A stretch of 64,000 bases of DNA from Meconema thalassinum. Taxonomy: Eukaryota > Arthropoda > Insecta > Orthoptera > Tettigoniidae. Under the pieces are notes generated by a model that saw only the letters and a program-made list of their open reading frames with translations, was not told where the DNA came from and did no database searches. The stretch lies in contig OX336392.1 of NCBI GenBank assembly GCA_946902985.2, forward strand, positions 463,414,693-463,478,692, read 5' to 3'. The translations under genes and the position numbers were made by a program. Of this stretch, positions 42,466 through 54,054 are shown piece by piece; position 1 is the first letter of the stretch, and every line of letters begins with the position of its first letter.

Positions 42466-42980
42466 TGATAAGGTTTATCATCTTCTTTAACTTTCATCAA
42501 TACTTCCTCCAGTTGTTCATATATATCTTCCACTTCATCATCAGTGTAACTCGAAGTAGGCATGTATGTCTGGATTAGTACTGTATCCTTAGGCTCTGTC
42601 TTGAGTGTGATCATGATAATTCTTTCGCTGAATCCCCAAATGCTTTCGACCTGACACGCCAGTTTTCGTTTTAAAATAAAGCCAACTCCACCTGTTCCAT
42701 CCGTATCTCCTGCATAAATAATCCTGTAGTCTCCACTCCAGAAGTCTCCATTATTTGGCCATCTCACTTCGCTTAGTCCTAGAACGTCGATCTCAAGTCT
42801 ATCCATTTCCTTTTTGACATTTTCCAGTTTTCCAGTCCTTTTGAGTGATCGAACATTCCATGTTCCCATTCTACATATTTGATCAATTCTCGGAATCTTC
42901 TTACATTGTCCCCTCCGGAGATCCGAGCAGGGGACTATTTTACCTCCGGATACCAATTTAACTTGGGAAGAATCCATCAT
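39051..42980 (-). CDS. Chimeric 1,309-codon ORF: RTE endonuclease N-half fused to I-type LINE ORF2
   Basis: Starts at the RTE ATG (42,980, MMDSSQ). Residues 1-171 are the RTE endonuclease N-half (TWNVRSL, SEVRW). Codon 172 spans the insertion joint at 42,466, and from 173 the frame is I-type ORF2. That part supplies the endonuclease C-half (GDFNSHHPHWG, SDHFP), RT (KAYD-like region KTYDTTW, NGVPQGSVLS, YVDD at 747-750), RNase H (FTDGSK about 1,045, YTAELYAI, CTDSL, NELADQ) and the native C-terminus. No stop interrupts it. The joint falls in front of GDWN in the RTE protein and before GDFN in the LINE, so one set of endonuclease motifs is retained. Expression is unknown; it is probably a chance fusion. 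Confidence 0.85.
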   Translation of the reverse strand: MMDSSQVKLVSGGKIVPCSDLRRGQCKKIPRIDQICRMGTWNVRSLKRTGKLENVKKEMDRLEIDVLGLSEVRWPNNGDFWSGDYRIIYAGDTDGTGGVGFILKRKLACQVESIWGFSERIIMITLKTEPKDTVLIQTYMPTSSYTDDEVEDIYEQLEEVLMKVKEDDKPYQVRVSLPAMTTVCNVYLPPNQPLDINDVLDLVDQLPVPFLLVGDFNSHHPHWGSPSSCPRGRDVEGLFQGMDLCLLNTGEATHFSLAHGTYSHIDLSVCSRALVPLFGWYVHDDLCDSDHFPIVLTLLNQKPVEFPSRWVLKRANWPSFQERAVFVDLGCRSVDDEVQHITDVLLAAAEESIPSFSGTPRRKLVPWWTEDIAAAIRDRRRAHKHYRRRPTMANLVAFKKFRAKARILIRQSKKQSWERYVSSITAHTPSSQVWTKLRRISGIQTSSTVPGISIDNELVIDPYRVANHLASYFADISGSDNYDPAFVALRREAERFHLSFASRASEEYNVPFTEWELRGALALCRDTSPGPDNIHNQMLKHLNDESIRYLLRVFNRIWLEGVFPAQWQEGIIIPILKPDKDPKLTGSYRPICLTNGLCKLFERMVNRRLVWVLEKRGLLSEYQCGFRASRCTNDHLVRLETAIQDAFLPRHHLVAVFFDLEKTYDTTWRYGILSTLRQWKFRGNLPVFIANFLSLRLFRVRIGGTYSQYHIQENGVPQGSVLSVTLFAIAINGIVAAAGPAVVPSLYVDDFALHYSAQNMAVAERQLQQAFRRVERWTLEHGFRFSTAKTSVVHFCRKRTLHPDPELYLGAVALPVVAAYRFLGLLFDQKLTWEPHVRCLKTTCAKKLNMLRFLSGTSWGADRAVLLRFYKALILSRLDYGSVAYGSARKSVLVKLDSVHHRGVRLATGAFRTSPVVSLLAEAGVLPLHLRRQQVLLTYAATIRQMPLHPSYPCLFSNPNRRLYDVLARATRPAGIRLDDLYRQFRFPSVSCIVRVPSKAPPWMVSRPDIILDLHTGPKSDTDSSVHRRLFQSVVTRYPGSGLVFTDGSKVNEKVGCAFVVEDRRFLFSLPEACSVYTAELYAILEALRYTLSDDHQHFLVCTDSLSALQAIDVCFPKHPLVQRVHDQLVSSRNAGTGVTFVWLPSHMGIAGNELADQAAREAVALPSLPYKVPASDVRSQLRHSIQSHWEEAWRATPPPNKLRGIKETTKVWQSSFRSLRKEAVVLCRLRIGHGIATHSHLLKREDPPVCTCGAHLTVAHLLLECVDLADLRGTLKLPNTLSLILRDDGPSADLVIRFMRESGYFFKF

Positions 42981-43321
42981 GCACGTATATTCTAGTGAAA
43001 ATTAATTGAGATGGTTTCCCGTTGCCTTCCTCAATGCGCAGTAACCACCTCACATCTCATCATCCAAGGATGACAGGACGGGAATCAGCTTTTTGCTGAT
43101 ACAAGGTCGACGTATCGATCTTTGTATCAGCAATAATGATATAGCTGCTGTCACTATATCATGTCCTCAGTTCATCCGCGGGTGCAAACACCACTCTCTC
43201 ACGAGAGCCCCTATCAACCACTGGGACGCGCCGTGTCGGGGTTGAGGACTTCCCCGCCCAGATCCGTCTTCCACAGAGTACAGAGAAGCCCCTACTTAGT
43301 TCAGAGCTCCCCCCCCCCCCC
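42466..43321 (-). mobile_element. RTE-like LINE 5' part (segment B)
   Basis: The counterpart of 862-1,723: target-site copy, endonuclease N-half to ATG 42,980, and 5' UTR to the G run (C on plus, 43,309-43,321; 13 bases against 17 in A). The 5' UTR hairpin at 43,093-43,133 has perfect 12-bp arms here. Confidence 0.85.
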
Positions 43322-43469
43322 TGTACAAGCTGCACCTGGCATCGTCTCCACGACTGAAATTATAAAAGTATACTGGAAAATATGACATGGTGTGCCTATG
43401 CTTATGACATGGCATTGACGTGCAACTAGCCATAACCAGGGTGTTAGAGTAAGCTGAAAAAAAAGATTT

Positions 43470-44256
43470 ACAGTACAGATAAATGCAGCAAAGACGGTAA
43501 CCATGCCCTTGAAGAAAGGTGGGGAAACAAGATACTATATATTGTAAAGGTATACCCCTTACGTCAGTGAAACACTTCAGATATTTAGGAGTGACATTGC
43601 AGACTTTTGGCAATGTGTTTACAATCCATGTGAAAGAGAGACCTGATGCTCCTATGAAAGCCATGAGTGACGTAAGCCACCTTAGTAATCTTTCGCTAAA
43701 ACTGCGATGGAACTGTTCAGGTTGAAAATCTCACAAGTGGTGACATACGCCCTAGAAAACATTTATGGCAACACCTCAGATATAGGATCAAAGGTACCTA
43801 ACACAAAAGGGTCTTGTGCTTATCAGAGTTTACACCGTCGTGCGTGGTCTATCCGACGAACGGAAAACTACCATCCGTCGAGGAGATAAGTTTACGAATG
43901 TTACTGCCATTCACAACCGGATACGAGGAACTGTTACGTACTATGGCAAGGAAGAGGAACGAAATATGGAGTGACATCTAAGCCGTGACTTCCAAGAGCT
44001 GGATACTACACTGAGTGACAAGACTGTTTGTACACGTCTTTCACCACAAAGTGTGTGTAAATAAGGAATACAATCAGCCAGACCACCAGTTAGTTAGTTA
44101 GTTATTGTTGATTTAAGGGGTGGAACAGCGAGGTCATCTGCCCTAACAACCAACCAGTCCATGTGCATTCTATGTAGTGACAAGTATGATAGGTACATCA
44201 TCATGTGTTGCAAACCAAGGAAATTCTCTCTTACGGAGTTCTGTAAAGAATTCTAA
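43470..44256 (+). pseudogene. Decayed non-LTR RT C-terminal fragment (segment B)
   Basis: The counterpart of 1,876-2,662, with the same frames (FRYLGVTLQTFG, VTYALEN, C-terminal CILC finger ending at TAA 44,254-44,256) and the same short tail relic at about 44,085-44,153. It differs from A at a few positions, for example ATTTATGG against ATTTTTGG near 43,762. Confidence 0.75.
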
Positions 44257-47200
44257 TTTAATGTATCATGAATGGTCATTGGCTGCAATAAATTACATTA
44301 TATTATAGCCTGGTAGATTTGAAATTACTACAAAATAACAGTAACAGTAAATTTTAGGTCTACGTATAACTTGTACTTGTCTTTCAATTACTCTCGGTCT
44401 TTTATTGAGTAGCTGAAGCAGATGCTGTGGGAAATTGAAAATTGCAGGTAACTTACTGCATCAACTTTAAGCAGTGGTTTGTTCTATTTGAACCAAGTAG
44501 CATGATTCAGAAGAGGGTTCACTGCAGATATATCTGTATTTTGTTTGGGTCGGTCCTTCCTCCTCACAGTTAGAACCCATTTCTTTAATACATCTGGACG
44601 TTTCCATGGAAATCTGTAATATAAGCTAGGTTATAATATTTTGTGACTAATAACTTATAACCTATAATAGGGCCTAGGCCTACATGTATTTGTCATATGC
44701 TATTTAGGACTATTATGTCAAAATTTGATGTACGACGTACGGTATCCATAAACGCAGAATAGGCTACTTCATTACAAATCTCAATTCGAAAATTAAGTAG
44801 ACCGTAAACCTACCGTATTATTGGAAAATACCATACGCTGTATACAGTATAACGTTGCAATGAGGTACTGTACCCTTATATCTGGATGATCCACCAATAT
44901 CCTCCGGCTGGAAATAATCTGGGATTGTAGCATCTTGACGCCCCGGCTAAAAACGACATGGTGCCACTTGGCGAAAACACTCAGAATAAGGGACAGGTAT
45001 TTTCTCAAACGGAATGTGCTGCAGTATCTAACTACAGAACAGCAGGGTCATCTAACTACTTAGGATAAAAAAAATAACTCTATAAAAATCTCGGGCGTAA
45101 GGATACGGATTAGGTCCCTCGGGAACTTCCACTCTACAGCACATTTCTCTACCATCTAACTACAAGTATAATGCCAGTTTCCTATAAAACAATCAGGAAA
45201 TCGTCAACACGAATCCGTCTATTTATTAAAAAAGACAATACACATCTCGTGTCACCGAGCTTTGATTAAATGCTCTCGAAAGTAAACCATGAAATAGAAT
45301 ATGAATGACTAAGTGTCATTACTCCATATACAAGTACAAATTGTTTCGCTAAGAAACCGTAAAAATTGTTACGTGTAAGCTTAAATAAGCTTCTATACAG
45401 CGAACAACTGCTGTGCCCTAGGTGACGGGAGTTTATAACAAGAAAAATGTTATAAGTTAAAAATTTAAATAATCCCAAAAATAAATGACGTTACCCATGA
45501 CGTAGATCTCCGTCATTACAAATACTAATCATTACTCTATACAATTCATCTCCCGCACCCTAATATTAATATTTTTTCCACTACGAAGCGCAAAAATCTC
45601 TACACAAAGTTTTAAGGTTTAAATTTAAAATATAATACACTCCTAAAATACGTTTAATATAACTTTCTATACAATGAAAATAATCACGTCGTAGTTCGTC
45701 AGTTACTTACTTAGAAATAAAATATTTACAACACGTTCGTTCCTTTCTCCCGACAATACAACATGTAACTGTCCTTCCACATTACTTCTAAATCTCAACG
45801 GGCTTCAGAAAAATATTACTTCACTCTACTTAGTCTTGTTCGTGTTTTACGTTAACATCTGTGATTCCATAATCCATACAATTAAGTAGAGACTAGTTCA
45901 AAAACCTCCTACAACTTATCTGTTCATGTAATAAAAATACTTAATAAAAATACACATTTCCACTCGTTGAATAATTACCATAAATGACAAACATTAGGAT
46001 AAGAACCATTTAATAGATCTCAGTTTACTCTCAGCTTCAACAAAGATCCATTAAACCCTATAATTTCTATCAGATTTAACTTCATCCAGGATCCGCTGTC
46101 CTGTGAATTTCAAGGAGTTTCAACTCTATTGAGACTATTTCAATAACATCCACAATTACTAAACTTCCGTAACAATTCTCTTATAACTTCTTACTTTCAT
46201 GAAATACATGTGTCTGTCCCTACAGACATTTCCTCAAAAATAGATCAATGGCTACACACTGGCTCATTGTCTCACAACAAATACCCCCGTCTACAACGGG
46301 AATAATAAATCTCATCCATCGAGATACTTCGCAAACTTCCATAACATTTCTTTCTCTACACTTTCCAATAATAAACTCTTCTTTCAGTCATCACAATCTT
46401 AATGCACATATAATAAAAATACTGGTTCTCTCCCTGCCTCAATTTAATAGGTAATGCGATAAAATGATAATCTTTAAATAAAATCTTATTCCTTTACTTC
46501 ACTCACATTTCTCAAAATTCTTTCAACAAACTGTAACATTTCTTCCATTTCATCATTACGTTATTTCTTACTTCAAAATATGCTCTCGTTCGCATCTGTT
46601 AATTCCACATTACAATACTTCACAAATTCTTTCTTTACTGTCTGTTCAACAAATTCTAATACTTTCAAGAAACCATTACTTACAAACTTTCTTCACTAAA
46701 TTCGTTTCATTATTTCTCAGTTCGTGACTTTCTCTAGATCTCTACAATAGATCTTTCGTAATTACATTCTTTGACATATACTTCCTTTCACATACTTGGA
46801 AAACATTTCCATTATTACATTTATTGATAAAACATAGATATCGTTCGACTTAATACACGTTTGAACTTTGCAATAACAATTCTGAACAAACTATAAAATC
46901 CTGAGCTAAAGTATAAAATCTGAATTAAACTATAAAATCTCCCTTCAAATTTCGAATATCGCAAAAATCGAAAAATCAAAATGAAAAATCCCAAAAATTC
47001 CGAAGTCGGCGAAAAATACTATCAAACATCAGCATGATGTTTTTACAAATATAACCTTGAAAACTGCAATAAACTAATAAACAATATAGAAAAATGGCAT
47101 TCAACAATAGTTGTCGGATATTAAAGAACTACAATTCTACATAGTGGGATATTTAGCGTTGGTCCTTGGACTACCTTGTGCTGGGTTAGAGTTGACATGA

Positions 47201-50200
47201 AGTGGACTCCCTTTGGTTACCCATTAGAAACGGAATGTTTCTAGCGGCTTAAGACTGCGTGGTGGTCAGCATTCTTGTCCAAATCTCCCTCCGAATATCT
47301 CGTGCGGTCAGGTACTGGGATTCGAACTCGATCATCATCGTGCTGTCTCCTCCTTCCTGCGATGACTCTTCTGATTGAGATGGGATAGCCCTTTCTCTCT
47401 TCGGCACCGGGTAATTCTCTGGTCGCCCTCGTACATGAATAACTTGCAGTCTTCTTCCCCCATAGTTCCCTGTAGATCATCATTTGAGATGGTAAAATGA
47501 CTGATGATTGTAGACTTTCTATTACGGAAGAGATGAGATGTTAATCTCCCCCGAGATGTTGATGTTAAGTCATTTCGGATGTTCTTGATGCCATCATAGC
47601 GTTGTTCCCATAATTGTTTAAGCGTTCACCACGACGCCTGTAGAATCTTCATGAAATTCCTCCCTCAACTTTTGAATTCTTATCATCTTGAAGCTGTAGC
47701 TTTATCATATAAATTTAAAATTGCTTCCTCGCTGAATATCTATGTTAATATTACATGCACATGACTCAGTGCCTTCGTTGAATAATTCTATCTCTTTCGT
47801 TCAACTTGGAGACTAGTTCGTTGTAACGTACTTCTAATTCGAGGTCGTGGTTGATAAGAGCCTCGCTTCCTCTCGTCTTTTCTCCGCGTCTCTTTTCCAA
47901 AAACCGCGTCCTTTTCAATCCATGGCTCTGATTGGTTGCTTATATTAATTGATCAAACTCTTCATTAATAACTTAAGAACTCGGCTGTAATTATATTCAA
48001 TCGTTCTTAATTATCATTTAACACTCTTCATGATGGTTTAATGTAATAACTTTGTCCTAGTAGTTATATATGTTAATTACTCCGTTGGTGTTAATTTTAA
48101 TAGGCGGCTTCCCATTGGTCATGGTCGCGTGTCGGCCTCGCGTCGGCTCCCCTCTTCTTTCTCTTGCCACACGCTTAGTTCCTCTCCCCATTCTTTTTTA
48201 CTCGGGCGTCCTCGTGACTGCTCGGGTTCTTTGTCATTCTAGCGAAGCTTGTTCCGAGTCCCCTTGCGACTACTAATTTGCTATTGGCCGGCCGAATTAA
48301 CTCAGTTAATTCACTCTCTAACCAAACCAGTTTTGTGTTCGCTTCCAGCAACGATACATTTTAACATGGGCTAATTTTGAAAACTTTCCACTACTTGTAT
48401 AAGTTTCTGTCTCGTCTCCCCAAACGCGTACAGTACGTACGGTCAAATATATGAAAGAAATAGTGGCGAACCGACGGGGGTTTAGGTTTTAACACCCTCC
48501 CCCAAAATACATTAGTTTCCATGATTCCTTATATTGTACCATCTTTCACCTGGGAAATGTTTTACATTGCTGCCAGTGAGGCTTCCTTACTCCTTTGTAA
48601 TATAATTTTAATGTGAACACGTTCTTCACTTGGTAAATGCCCTACACTCAACTCGCAACGAGACATCTCCAGCGTTGGCGCTAGCCACTGGTTATGGCCT
48701 GGGGCAAACCCCCTTAAACTACATGTTAAACGGGGCGAGAGGGGCAGATGATCTAGTTGTTCTTTCCCTTAAAGCAACAATAGATAACTACACTAGGCGA
48801 AATATCAAAATTGTCGTTTTACTGTTAAAGTGTGCGATTGGTAACTATCGTCACGCCGCTTCGTGCAGCTTTAAACTTGCATATTTGTGAACTGCCAGAT
48901 CGTGACTCGTACTTTTCTTTCCGAGTTTATTTGTATTATTTAATGTATCGATTTATTATTTAAAAAAAACAAGAGTAGTTGTTACATGCAACACTGCCAT
49001 TGCAAGTAGTTCATCTTTAAGAATTAAAAATGAACCTGAAGAATTAACGGCTACTACCACGCCGGCTCCCGACCAAATACATCGAACAGACTTATTTAGG
49101 AGGTTATGCTGGCCAACAGGTGTGTTTACAATAGGATTCATGATAATCACTATTTCTGCAACTGATTTGCATTTCGCTGCTTTATCTATTGTGTTATAGC
49201 GGTATTTTTATGGCCTTGACCTACGAATGTGTCGGTACATGTTAAAAATGTATGTGGCGTGCACAGACGGTATCGAGACGGGGAGCGTAAGATCCTCGAG
49301 GACGGAGGAATGCTCCCACATGTGCGCAGGATGGGGACTGCCACTCAGAGGGACACGTGGTCCCGTAACTCATGTTGAGTGTACTCATATTACGAATTAG
49401 TTGGATATCAACTATGAAATGACAACACGTTTCATGTAAAGGTTGAAAACCAAAAGATAAAATTTAATATTAAAGAGACGTATCAAAACGGGCACGTGAG
49501 GGTCGCATGATATGGAGTATGGAGATGATTTCGGGGCTGGAATAAAAAAAAATAACTTATCAAAACACAAGTATAAATTCAAACAAAGAATATAAAAAGA
49601 AGAAGAGCTGGAAGTTGAGATGAACTAAGGTACTAGAGGGCTGGAGATCGTTCGATAATAATTACAATTTAAAAGAGACATTTAAGTAAAATAATTTAAC
49701 AATAATACGATAATACTTTCGTTCCACCACAGGAAAGGTCCCATACCCTCGCCGAGAATTAAGGTTAGTAAGAAACACATTTCAAAAACATAATTACGGT
49801 TCATGATATAACAAACGCAAAGAAAATACGTATCAATAAAATAAAACAAGGTACAGAAATAAAACAACAACAACAAGAATCCCTTAATACATTAAACCCC
49901 ATTACAGCATGCACCGCGATCCCTCACTACGTATGTACATTATAAAAGGCAAGGATAAAATAAGTAGCAAGGTTAACCTCGAATTAATTTGAACGAACTC
50001 CAGACTAGTTTTAAATCCGAAGGAAGGAAGGGACAGGTTAACACTGAAAGTTTGGAGGGCAAGTTTTAGTAACCAATTACTTCTTGTTGCAGATCATACA
50101 TGATGATACAAATCCGGAGATGTTCCGAAGTACACTGGTGCCAGCTGCAAATTCTTATACATGCTCAAAATTGGTCTACTTCAAATGAGCATGACGAACA

Positions 50201-50264
50201 CGAAGACGCAAGCGAGAACGTTTCAATCATAACGAGGCAATTTTAAACTTTGTTTCTAAACACA
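44257..50264. other. AT-rich non-coding DNA, no gene seen (segment B)
   Basis: The counterpart of 2,663-8,671, nearly identical. The same possible polypurine tract and LTR start lies on minus at 48,488-48,507. No recognisable coding domain. Confidence 0.7.
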
Positions 50265-50673
50265 TCCTGCGGCAAGATGGCGTCACAGTGAGAGTGTAGT
50301 GAAATAGCAGCTAGTGTAAATATTTGATAAAAGTGGTAAAATATTATAACAGAGGTTTAAAATCTATAAAGTTACTTTCCTTAGGTCAAGTGAAATATGG
50401 AATATTGATAGTATTTAGAAATTCTTATTGATAATTTAATAAACTTAACTAAGTTGTGGGAACGTGTATCCAAAGATTCGGCGACTTCTTCAATCACTGT
50501 TTGAACCAAGTAGAGCAGTGGTGCTTTTACGAGTTTTCACCCGATTGGAAGATATACGTATTTCACATTCTTCTTTATTGGAAGGTAATTAGATTAATTA
50601 ATTTAGGTAGTAATAATTATCATAAATTTAGTGTAATTTGGTGTAAATATCAAGGCTAACTTAGATCTCTAGT

Positions 50674-51704
50674 ATGTCGGCAGTAAACAGTGTTAGTGTC
50701 TCGTCAGGTAATGTAACCGTTACGGATTTATGCTCGTCGTGCAAAATAAAAGTAAAAAATGCAAATAAAATCATCACAAGATCTCAGGTAAAATTGAGTG
50801 AGGAGAAAAGTGAAACCGATTGTCGTAATGTAGGCCTACCGGTACCGTCATGAGAATGTCATAACCTGAGAAACGAACTGTCCACAAAATATGAAATTAT
50901 AAAGCTGCAAAAGGAAGATATTACTAAGTTAATGGAAGAGTTGAATAAATTAAATGGAAAGAGAGAGGAAAGCAAGGAAACTTGGTCCAAAGTGGTTGCT
51001 GGTAAGGTAAGATTGAATATGCTTAGGCCTAAAAATGGAGTACCGGTACACGTAACTGAAATTCACGTCTCAAATTCATTTGGAGCGCTCGTTGAAGAAA
51101 ATGATGACTTTCTTCAAGAAGAAAAGAAGAAAGTGATAAAGAGAAAATCCAGGAAGATGCGGATATTTGCCGACAGTCACGGGCGAGATGTAGCAGCAAG
51201 CGTATTGGAGAGAAGCGGATAAATGGAGGTCACTTCGACAGTAAAGCCAGAAGCACCCATTGCAGCGGTCACGAATGGGATGATAGGAGAGTGTGCAACC
51301 CTCACTTCAAAGGACTATGCAGTAATCATCGCTGGAGCAAACGACATCTATAGAAATGAGAGTAAAAGGTAATCAAAGATTTAAAGGGTACATTGCCATC
51401 CATGCTTCACACAAATGTCATTATTGTAAACATTCCGCAGAGATACGATTTAATTCCCAAATCATGTGTAAATGTAGAAATAGAGGCTACAAATGGTAAA
51501 ATTCGTAAAATTTGTAAGAGTTTTCCAAATGTCCAAATTATAGATGTAAGTAAATTAGACAGGAAGTTCCAAACTCGACATGGCCTACACTTAAATAGGT
51601 CAGGAAAAGAGTATCTTCGTGATGAAATCTGCAAAATTGTAAATTCAAATGGTAAGAATAGGTCAACAGTAATATCTTTAGAGTGGAAGCAGGGAAACTT
51701 GTAA
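50674..51704 (+). pseudogene. CR1-type ORF1 with esterase-like domain, broken (segment B)
   Basis: Same frames and lesions as 9,081-10,111: TGA after VPS, coiled-coil-like stretch, ADSHG, TAA at 51,220-51,222, GAND, frameshift near 51,375, HGLHLN. Every lesion is shared with A, so ORF1 was dead before the copies separated. Confidence 0.75.
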
Positions 51705-51779
51705 AAGAAGCCAAATGTGAGGTTTGGCATTCAGATCTTTCGATGTCAAATTTAACTGTGGAACAATGGTATTTCGTAT

Positions 51780-54054
51780 TTGTCTAGCAAGAATAATAAT
51801 AACAATTATGATAATAATAATAATGTAAATAAATCACCAACACAAGCTTGCAAAAGTAACAAATTTAAACTTTACCAACAGAATGTTCAGTCTCTCTATA
51901 ATAAAATTGATTACATAAATCTAATGCTTAAAAATGAAATTAAAGACATCTCAGCACTATGTATTTCGGAACATTGGCTGAAAGAGGAACAACTCGAATT
52001 AATTCAATTCCCAGGGTTTATACAAGCTAGTATATACTCTAGAACTAATATTAGCCATGGTGGTACTTGCATCTACCTAAGAAATAATTTAGATCATGAA
52101 CAGTTAACAGCTTATGATTATCTAATTATGGAACAGGATTTTGAATTCTCTGCCGTAAAAATACAGCAGTTTAAGTTAATAATTGTATGCGTATACCGTT
52201 CTCCATCAGGAAAATTTCCTTTATTTATAGATAAATTAGAATTACTCAATAACACGAGCAAAGTAAAATTCGATATAATAATTTGTGGGGATGTAAATGT
52301 GGATTCCTTAAAATTTGATAGAAATTGTGAATTATTAACGCAGTTACTAATTTCCTATGGACTGAAACCTACAGTAAATACCCCAACAAGAATAACAAAA
52401 TTTAGTAAAACCACTCCTGATCAATTTTTTTTAAATACAGATAAATATCACCATTCAATAGAAGTCTATTGTCCGGGTATTAGTGACCACCATGGACAAA
52501 TACTGAGTTTTGAAGTACCTGAAACAATCAATAATAATGATAATGGAGTAAAATCAAAGTGCAGGTCATTCACTGAAACAAATGTTACATATTTCAATGA
52601 CTTATTAAATAAGGAAACATGGTCAGAAATTTATAAACTCGAAAATGTAAATGATACATTTAATGCATTTTACAGTACCCTAAAACTATTTTGAAACAGC
52701 ATTCCCCTTTAGAAAAAGAACTGTTCAAAATAACAAAACTAGCAATTGGATAACAACAGGGATTATAAATTCATGTGAAAGAAATAAATTTCTACACAAA
52801 TTATATAAACAATACCACACAACACCTGAATTCAATTTATCCTAAAAAAATACACTAGCATATTAAATAAGGTAATAAGACTAGCAAAATAATGCATAAT
52901 GATAATTTTATTCCCAATCATCTAATAAAAACAGGGCTATATGGTCCGTGATAAAGAAAGAAACTGGAAAATCTAAAGAGCTAAAAAATAATTTTGTGCT
53001 GGCAATGATGGCATCCCAGATGCAATTTTAAAGAAATGCGCAGAAAATATAATAAATCCACTTACACACTTAATAAACAGTTCAATTCTCTCAGGAACTT
53101 ACCTGGATATTTTGAAGTTATCAAAAGAAATTCCAGTGCACAAAAACGGTTCAAAAGATGAATTAGATAACAATCGTCCTATTACCTTACCAACTGGTAT
53201 CGCAAAAATTGTGGGAAAAAATCATGTATAGGAGACTGATAAGTTTTATAGAAAAAAATGAAATATTATCAAACTCACAACATGGATTCAGAACGGAAAA
53301 ATCTACACAGACAGCAATTTATGAATGTATTAATAGTATACTGAAATTAACTGACAATAAGGGACATGTAACTGGCCTATTCTTGGATTTATCGAAAGCA
53401 TTTGATGTCGTTGACCATAAAATCCTCCTTACAAAACTAAATCAATATGGTATTAGAGGTCTAGCTAATAAATGGATAGTGTCTTACTTAACAAGGCGTA
53501 AACAAATAGTAAGCTTGAGACACAAGGATGATGGAACCAAATTACTTAATGAAACATTGTCCAATGAGGGAATTATTAAATTTGGAGTACCCCAGGGATC
53601 GGTTTTGGGCCCACTACTCTTCCTTCTATATATCAATGATATAACACAGAACGTTCATTCACATAAGGAAATTTTGTTTGCGGACGATACAACACTCGTA
53701 ATAAAAGGTGAAACTAAACAGGTCATACAGCAGTCTGCTGACTCCTTTACAGGAGAGTTAACCAAATGGTCACAAGATAATCGCCTAATAATCAACTATA
53801 AAAATACAGTATGTATTAATTTCACACTATACAGAATAGGAATCCTGCGAAGCCCAATATAACATTAAATGGTCATCAAATAGAAAATAAATCAGAAACA
53901 AAGTTTTTAGGACTATGGATACAACATGACTTGAAATTGAATAAACATATACAATATCTGAATACTAAACTGAACTCGATGTGCTTTTTCGTTACGTATT
54001 TTGAAAACCTGCACTAGCATCCACACATTAAGAAATACTTATTTTGCTTATTTC
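51780..54054 (+). pseudogene. CR1-type ORF2 (endonuclease and RT), broken (segment B)
   Basis: The endonuclease frame 51,780-52,694 (304 codons, non-ATG opening) retains QQNVQSL, SEHWL, YRSPSG, GDVNVDS (about 52,290) and SDHHG, a fuller domain than in A. It ends at TGA. RT blocks follow: GNDGIPDA near 53,000, HGFR, LDLSKAFDVVDH, GVPQGSVLGPLLF, FADDT near 53,680. Between KELKNNF and GNDGIP the first RT segments are missing, and frames change at about 52,700 and 53,210. The frame is lost again after SPI at 53,862, and the thumb stops at the solo LTR. Confidence 0.85.

Larger units (their letters stand above)
50265..54054 (+). mobile_element. CR1-type LINE, 5' and central part (segment B)
   Basis: The counterpart of 8,672-12,338, without the 124-bp endonuclease deletion. 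The element continues at 55,561-55,653 and 61,839-62,499 after two insertions, so B preserves the whole CR1 element in three pieces. Confidence 0.82.

Noticed and set aside
39051..42980. A natural single-family LINE ORF of 1,309 codons
   Set aside because: The 14-bp target duplication at the joint, the empty site in A and the RTE identity of the first 171 codons show it is a fusion by insertion.
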